Assembly: GCA_030639305.1 (NCBI GenBank)
Contig: DAOWCY010000058.1
Location: forward strand, 1-34,747
Reading direction: 5' to 3'
Length of the DNA stretch: 34,747 nt
DNA from: JAGLQA01 sp023135565
GTDB lineage: Bacteria > Acidobacteriota > Aminicenantia > UBA2199
Shown here: positions 32,132 through 34,747 of the stretch, in pieces
Numbering within the stretch: the first letter of the stretch is position 1
How the letters are laid out: each line of letters begins with the position of its first letter
Notes under the pieces: model-generated
What the model saw: only the letters and a program-made list of their open reading frames with translations
Told to the model about the DNA's origin: nothing
Database searches by the model: none
Position numbers and translations under genes: made by a program

Positions 32132-32644
32132 CTAAATCCACAATTTCCTGGAAAAATAGGCCAGGGCGTAAGCGCCCATAAAAATCGCCATCATGGTTAT
32201 CCAGGCCCCTAAAGAAAGCGCTGCGCCGCCGGAAAGGGCCGCGCCGCTGGTACAGCCGCGGGCCAACCGGGCGCCGAAACCGAAGAGCGCGCCGCCTACG
32301 ACAGCAAAAGCCCAACGCTGTTTTTTACTGATGCGGGGACCGTGGTTGGTCTCTTTTTTTACCCGGCCTGAAATAACGCCGGAGATCAGGCCGCCTACCA
32401 ATAAGCCGAGAATTTCGAATACATACCAATCTTTCAGGGGATTCTTATCTCCTCCGCCGTATTTGGCTAAGTAAGGATTTTGATTCACATGTTCCGGAGC
32501 CACGATTTTTTCCACAGCCGTAATGGTGCGGGTCACCACGCCGGAAGCGCCGAGACCGTGACCGGAAATAAAAAACGACGCCAGCAGTACTATTCCCAAT
32601 CCCACACCGGCGAGATAGGGTGACAAATATTTCTTTGTTTTCAT
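32132..32644 (-). CDS. YeeE/YedE-family half-size sulfur transporter (with RGCTSG motif)
   Basis: 170-aa membrane protein, partner of the preceding entry. The start at 32644 (MKTKKYLSPYLAGVG) is chosen because GGAGG precedes it; an upstream ATG at 32683 lacks a ribosome site and would add a non-membrane stretch made of repeat DNA. Helices at ~8-27, ~76-92, ~111-128 and the C-terminus. Conserved Cys131 in RLARGCTSGAALSGGAALSL is the family's sulfur-handling residue. A periplasmic loop lies at ~45-72. Import of thiosulfate or a related sulfur species is expected. Confidence 0.85.
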   Translation of the reverse strand: MKTKKYLSPYLAGVGLGIVLLASFFISGHGLGASGVVTRTITAVEKIVAPEHVNQNPYLAKYGGGDKNPLKDWYVFEILGLLVGGLISGVISGRVKKETNHGPRISKKQRWAFAVVGGALFGFGARLARGCTSGAALSGGAALSLGAWITMMAIFMGAYALAYFSRKLWI

Positions 32645-32653
32645 AATAACCTC

Positions 32654-32705
32654 CAATGGAAAATTACAAATTAAAAACTCCAAATTCCAAACAACTTACA
32701 AGAGA
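32654..32705. repeat. CAAAT/CCAAA quasi-periodic repeat, copy 3
   Basis: The words AAATTACAAATTAAAAACTC and CAAATTCCAAACAAC repeat the pattern seen at 1669 and, inverted, at 5165. It lies in the leader of the YeeE-like gene pair. Confidence 0.5.
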
Positions 32706-32782
32706 CAAGGCCCGAAATCCCAAACTGGCTTTGTTTCGCGCTGCGGGTTTTAGATTCCCCCGCTTTTACTACTATGAAATTA

Positions 32783-32919
32783 CTTTGCCTCCGGCGGCCC
32801 TGCCGGGGGCCAAACTTTTGAAAAAGTTTGAACAAAACTTTTGATGATTGAGAATCAAAAGCGCTGTCCTGCCGCGAAGCGGCTTATAGGTTGGGGACGC
32901 CGTCCCCCGCGCCGCGGGC
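32783..32919 (-). repeat. Modular intergenic hairpin repeat, inverted copy
   Basis: Reverse orientation: TTGCCTCCGGCGGCCCTGCC, AAAAAGTTTGAACAAAACTT, GAATCAAAAGCGC, GCCGCGAAGCGGC, GGGGACGCCGTCCCC, GCGCCGCGGGC. It ends exactly at the NrfD stop codon. Confidence 0.8.
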
Positions 32920-33906
32920 TTAATACTTGATCCAGGATGATATTTGTCCTGCTTCGACGATTACGAACCTGAGCAGCACACCGCCAACTAAAACCAGCAT
33001 GGCGGCAATGGCTGCCGGGACTTTTTTGCCGCGCAGTTCCATGGTTTCTAAGAAAGCGGGCAGCATTAAACCTAAGCCTACTACGATGATCCAGAAAAAA
33101 GCGGTCAATTCACCGCCTAAAATTAGTTTTACCGCTTCTTGGTGCTGCGCGGAAGAACTCAACATGCCGATGATAAAAAGGAAAAGTATTCCTAATTCGA
33201 CAAAGATTAAACCGATATCGACTTTCGTAAAGAAGACTTTCTCGCTGTGTTCTTTGGAGAGCAGCACCACTAAAGCAGCGGCTGTAGAGACCCCTGAGAC
33301 TAAGAAAAGAGGCCCCATCAGGGCGGAGTTCCAGAAGGGTCTGGCGCTGAGGGCGCTCAACAGGATGCCGGTATAAATTCCCAACAGCATACCCACCGGA
33401 ATAGTGAGTTTAGCGACCAGTTTGATGTGTTTTTTAGGGAAATCGAAAAGCAGGTAGAATTTGTTTATATGTTTTTTCAAGATTTTTTGTGACTTGATGA
33501 AGCCTTCTATACGGGCAAAGATTTTGGGAAACCCTTCCCTGAATGTGCCCAGTATCGCTAAAATACTCAGCGGGTAAACCAACAGCAGCACCCAGGAACC
33601 CCAGGACATGGGGGAAGTAATTTTAAAGGTAGTGTAAAATCGCCAGACATAGAGTTTGTGTTCTAAGTCTAAGAACAGGGCCAACATGCCTATGCTGAGC
33701 GCTATGGGAGCAAGAAAAACCAGCCGGCCGGTAGTCTGCGCGAAATTTTTGCCTTTGCTGCGCAAAATCATGTAGGAGACAATCACCAGTATCCCGGCGG
33801 TTAAGCCGCCTAAAAAAAGATAAACCGGCACTTCCCAGCCCCAGACGTGCAGGTTCGAGCCTACTAAATTTTGTACTTTGTTCGTGGTTACAGTTATTTC
33901 CGTCAT
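32920..33906 (-). CDS. nrfD: NrfD/PsrC-like polytopic membrane subunit
   Basis: 328-aa integral membrane protein with about eight to nine helices, of the NrfD/PsrC family that exchanges electrons with menaquinone for polysulfide, thiosulfate or similar reductases. The start of the first helix region, HVWGWEVPVYLFLGGLTAGI (~20-39), is the family signature, with further helices at ~60-78, ~100-118, ~170-190, ~205-220, ~240-260 and ~290-320. GAGGTG precedes the ATG. It follows the ferredoxin-like gene by 8 bp, so together they form the electron-transfer part of a membrane oxidoreductase. No molybdopterin catalytic subunit is inside the window; in psrABC order it would lie beyond the right edge. 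Confidence 0.9.
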   Translation of the reverse strand: MTEITVTTNKVQNLVGSNLHVWGWEVPVYLFLGGLTAGILVIVSYMILRSKGKNFAQTTGRLVFLAPIALSIGMLALFLDLEHKLYVWRFYTTFKITSPMSWGSWVLLLVYPLSILAILGTFREGFPKIFARIEGFIKSQKILKKHINKFYLLFDFPKKHIKLVAKLTIPVGMLLGIYTGILLSALSARPFWNSALMGPLFLVSGVSTAAALVVLLSKEHSEKVFFTKVDIGLIFVELGILFLFIIGMLSSSAQHQEAVKLILGGELTAFFWIIVVGLGLMLPAFLETMELRGKKVPAAIAAMLVLVGGVLLRFVIVEAGQISSWIKY

Positions 33907-33914
33907 GATTCACC

Positions 33915-34460
33915 TCAAATAAGATAATGAATATTAGGCTTCGTGCCTGCTTCGGGGATCAGGGTTTTGCTCTTCCTTTTTTTCAAGAGCCGGGCTGCTT
34001 TGCTCAGCGGGTTTGTTAGGTCGCCGGTGGTAATGGAGTGGGTAGGGCAGACCGAAGCGCAGGCGGTTTCTAAATCCTTCTCTAAGCGGTGATTGCAGAA
34101 AGAGCATTTGCTCACATAGCCTGCGGGCGTCACGAAGCGGGCATTATAAGGGCAGGCTGCTATACAGGCTTTGCAGCCGGTGCATTTTTCCGGGTCTACC
34201 TGGATGATATTGGTGCCTTTTTGCACATAACTGGCCCCGGTGGGACAATTAGTCACACAGGGGGAATTGGAACAATGATTACACCGTTCGGAACGAATTT
34301 CCATTTGCAGGGTGGGAAATTTCCCCTGCACTTCTTCAACTATCCAGACCCGGTGCAAACCTTCGGGAACCCGGTTTTCGGTTTTGCAAGCTGCCACGCA
34401 AGCGCCGCAGCCAACGCAAGTTTTTGTATCGATAACCATGCCGTATTTTTTTTTCTTCAT
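33915..34460 (-). CDS. PsrB/DmsB-like 4x[4Fe-4S] ferredoxin subunit
   Basis: 181-aa electron-transfer subunit with sixteen cysteines in four cluster motifs: CVGCGACVAACK (15-26), CNHCSNSPCVTNCP, CTGCKACIAACPYNA, and CSFCNHRLEKDLETACASVCP. This is the pattern of DmsB/PsrB/NrfC proteins that link a molybdenum or heme catalytic subunit to an NrfD-type membrane partner. There is no Tat or Sec signal, so it would face the cytoplasm or be exported with a partner. AGGAG lies 10 bases before the ATG. The gene is first of the visible minus-strand cluster; upstream are 100-bp tandem repeats, so its promoter and possible catalytic subunit are not seen. Confidence 0.9.
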   Translation of the reverse strand: MKKKKYGMVIDTKTCVGCGACVAACKTENRVPEGLHRVWIVEEVQGKFPTLQMEIRSERCNHCSNSPCVTNCPTGASYVQKGTNIIQVDPEKCTGCKACIAACPYNARFVTPAGYVSKCSFCNHRLEKDLETACASVCPTHSITTGDLTNPLSKAARLLKKRKSKTLIPEAGTKPNIHYLI

Positions 34461-34491
34461 TTGCTAAAACTCCTACTTAACTCCAGCGGGA

Positions 34492-34747
34492 AGGTGGCGC
34501 TTTTGCTTCTCAATCAACAAAAGTTTTGATCAAATTTTTTCAACCCCGTACGCACGGGGAGGCGATAAGCGGCTTCGCCGCGGGGGCAGCGGGTGAGCGC
34601 TTTTGCTTCTAAATTATTAAAAGTTTTGATCAAATTTTTTCAACCCCGTACGCACGGGGAGGCGATAAGCGGCTTCGCCGCGGGGGCAGCGGGTGAGCGC
34701 TTTTGCTTCTAAATTATTAAAAGTTTTGATCAAACTTTTTCAACCCC
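34492..34747 (+). repeat. 100-bp tandem repeat built from the hairpin-repeat modules, running off the window
   Basis: Two full units (34541-34640, 34641-34740) and the start of a third (34741-34747) have an exact 100-bp period, with a partial unit before (~34492-34540). Each unit holds CCCCGTACGCACGGGG, GCGGCTTCGCCGC, GGGTGAGCGCTTTTG and AAAAGTTTTGATCAAA. Units 1 and 2 differ only near the end (CAAATTTTTT versus CAAACTTTTT). Confidence 0.92.

Overview
The window looks like a chromosome segment of an uncultured, strictly anaerobic, peptide-fermenting bacterium with a Gram-negative type envelope. The support is a secreted gingipain-type protease, M28 peptidases paired with LolA-like envelope proteins, ferredoxin-dependent 2-oxoacid oxidation, a heterodisulfide-reductase-type electron-transfer complex, and a polysulfide or thiosulfate reduction module. 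An Aminicenantes-like lineage would fit, but no marker gene here proves it. Base composition is close to balanced. Many intergenic gaps are filled by one family of modular, hairpin-rich repeats.

Layout. (1) 1-1438 (-): N-terminal part of a C25 (gingipain-like) protease, cut by the window edge. (2) 1826-4333 (-): a NUMOD4/HNH-like N-terminus followed by nine NUMOD1-type repeats, with two related foldable elements upstream at 4383-4613. (3) 5239-10134 (+): a two-gene unit (M28 peptidase + LolA-like protein) duplicated in tandem at an offset of 2,460 bp; the second peptidase has a one-base frameshift. (4) 10313-11272 (-): Ser/Thr kinase with a C-terminal membrane anchor. (5) 11521-13629 (-): P-loop protein plus organophosphate-type MFS transporter, divergent from (6) 13905-16274 (+): a secreted beta-propeller/DUF11/PKD protein with one in-frame TAG just after the signal peptide. 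(7) 16336-17505: decayed DNA, with an AAA-ATPase C-terminal remnant, a 21-bp tandem array and another gene fragment.

(8) 17705-29588 (+) is the centrepiece: thirteen tightly spaced genes behind a good sigma70-like promoter, in the order hdrC, hdrB, korD, korA, korB, korC, hdrA, mvhD/flxD, two AsrA/FdhB-like iron-sulfur proteins, an AsrB/FlxA-like NAD(P)/FAD protein, then a fumarate-reductase-type iron-sulfur protein and flavoprotein. Together they encode a 2-oxoacid:ferredoxin oxidoreductase, an HdrABC electron-bifurcating core, an NAD(P)H module of FlxABCD type and a soluble fumarate-reductase-like pair. My inference is a cytoplasmic complex or metabolon that balances reduced ferredoxin, NAD(P)H and a thiol/disulfide or fumarate/succinate couple. 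It resembles a split thiol:fumarate reductase.

(9) 29941-30619: a RelE toxin remnant and a cysteine-rich MerR regulator (-). (10) 30837-34460 (-): a sulfur-type cluster of ferredoxin (PsrB-like), NrfD/PsrC-like membrane subunit, two half-size YeeE/YedE transporters, and a membrane-anchored rhodanese-fold protein without its catalytic cysteine. The right edge is a 100-bp tandem repeat running out of the window. No rRNA, tRNA, CRISPR array or intact transposase was seen.
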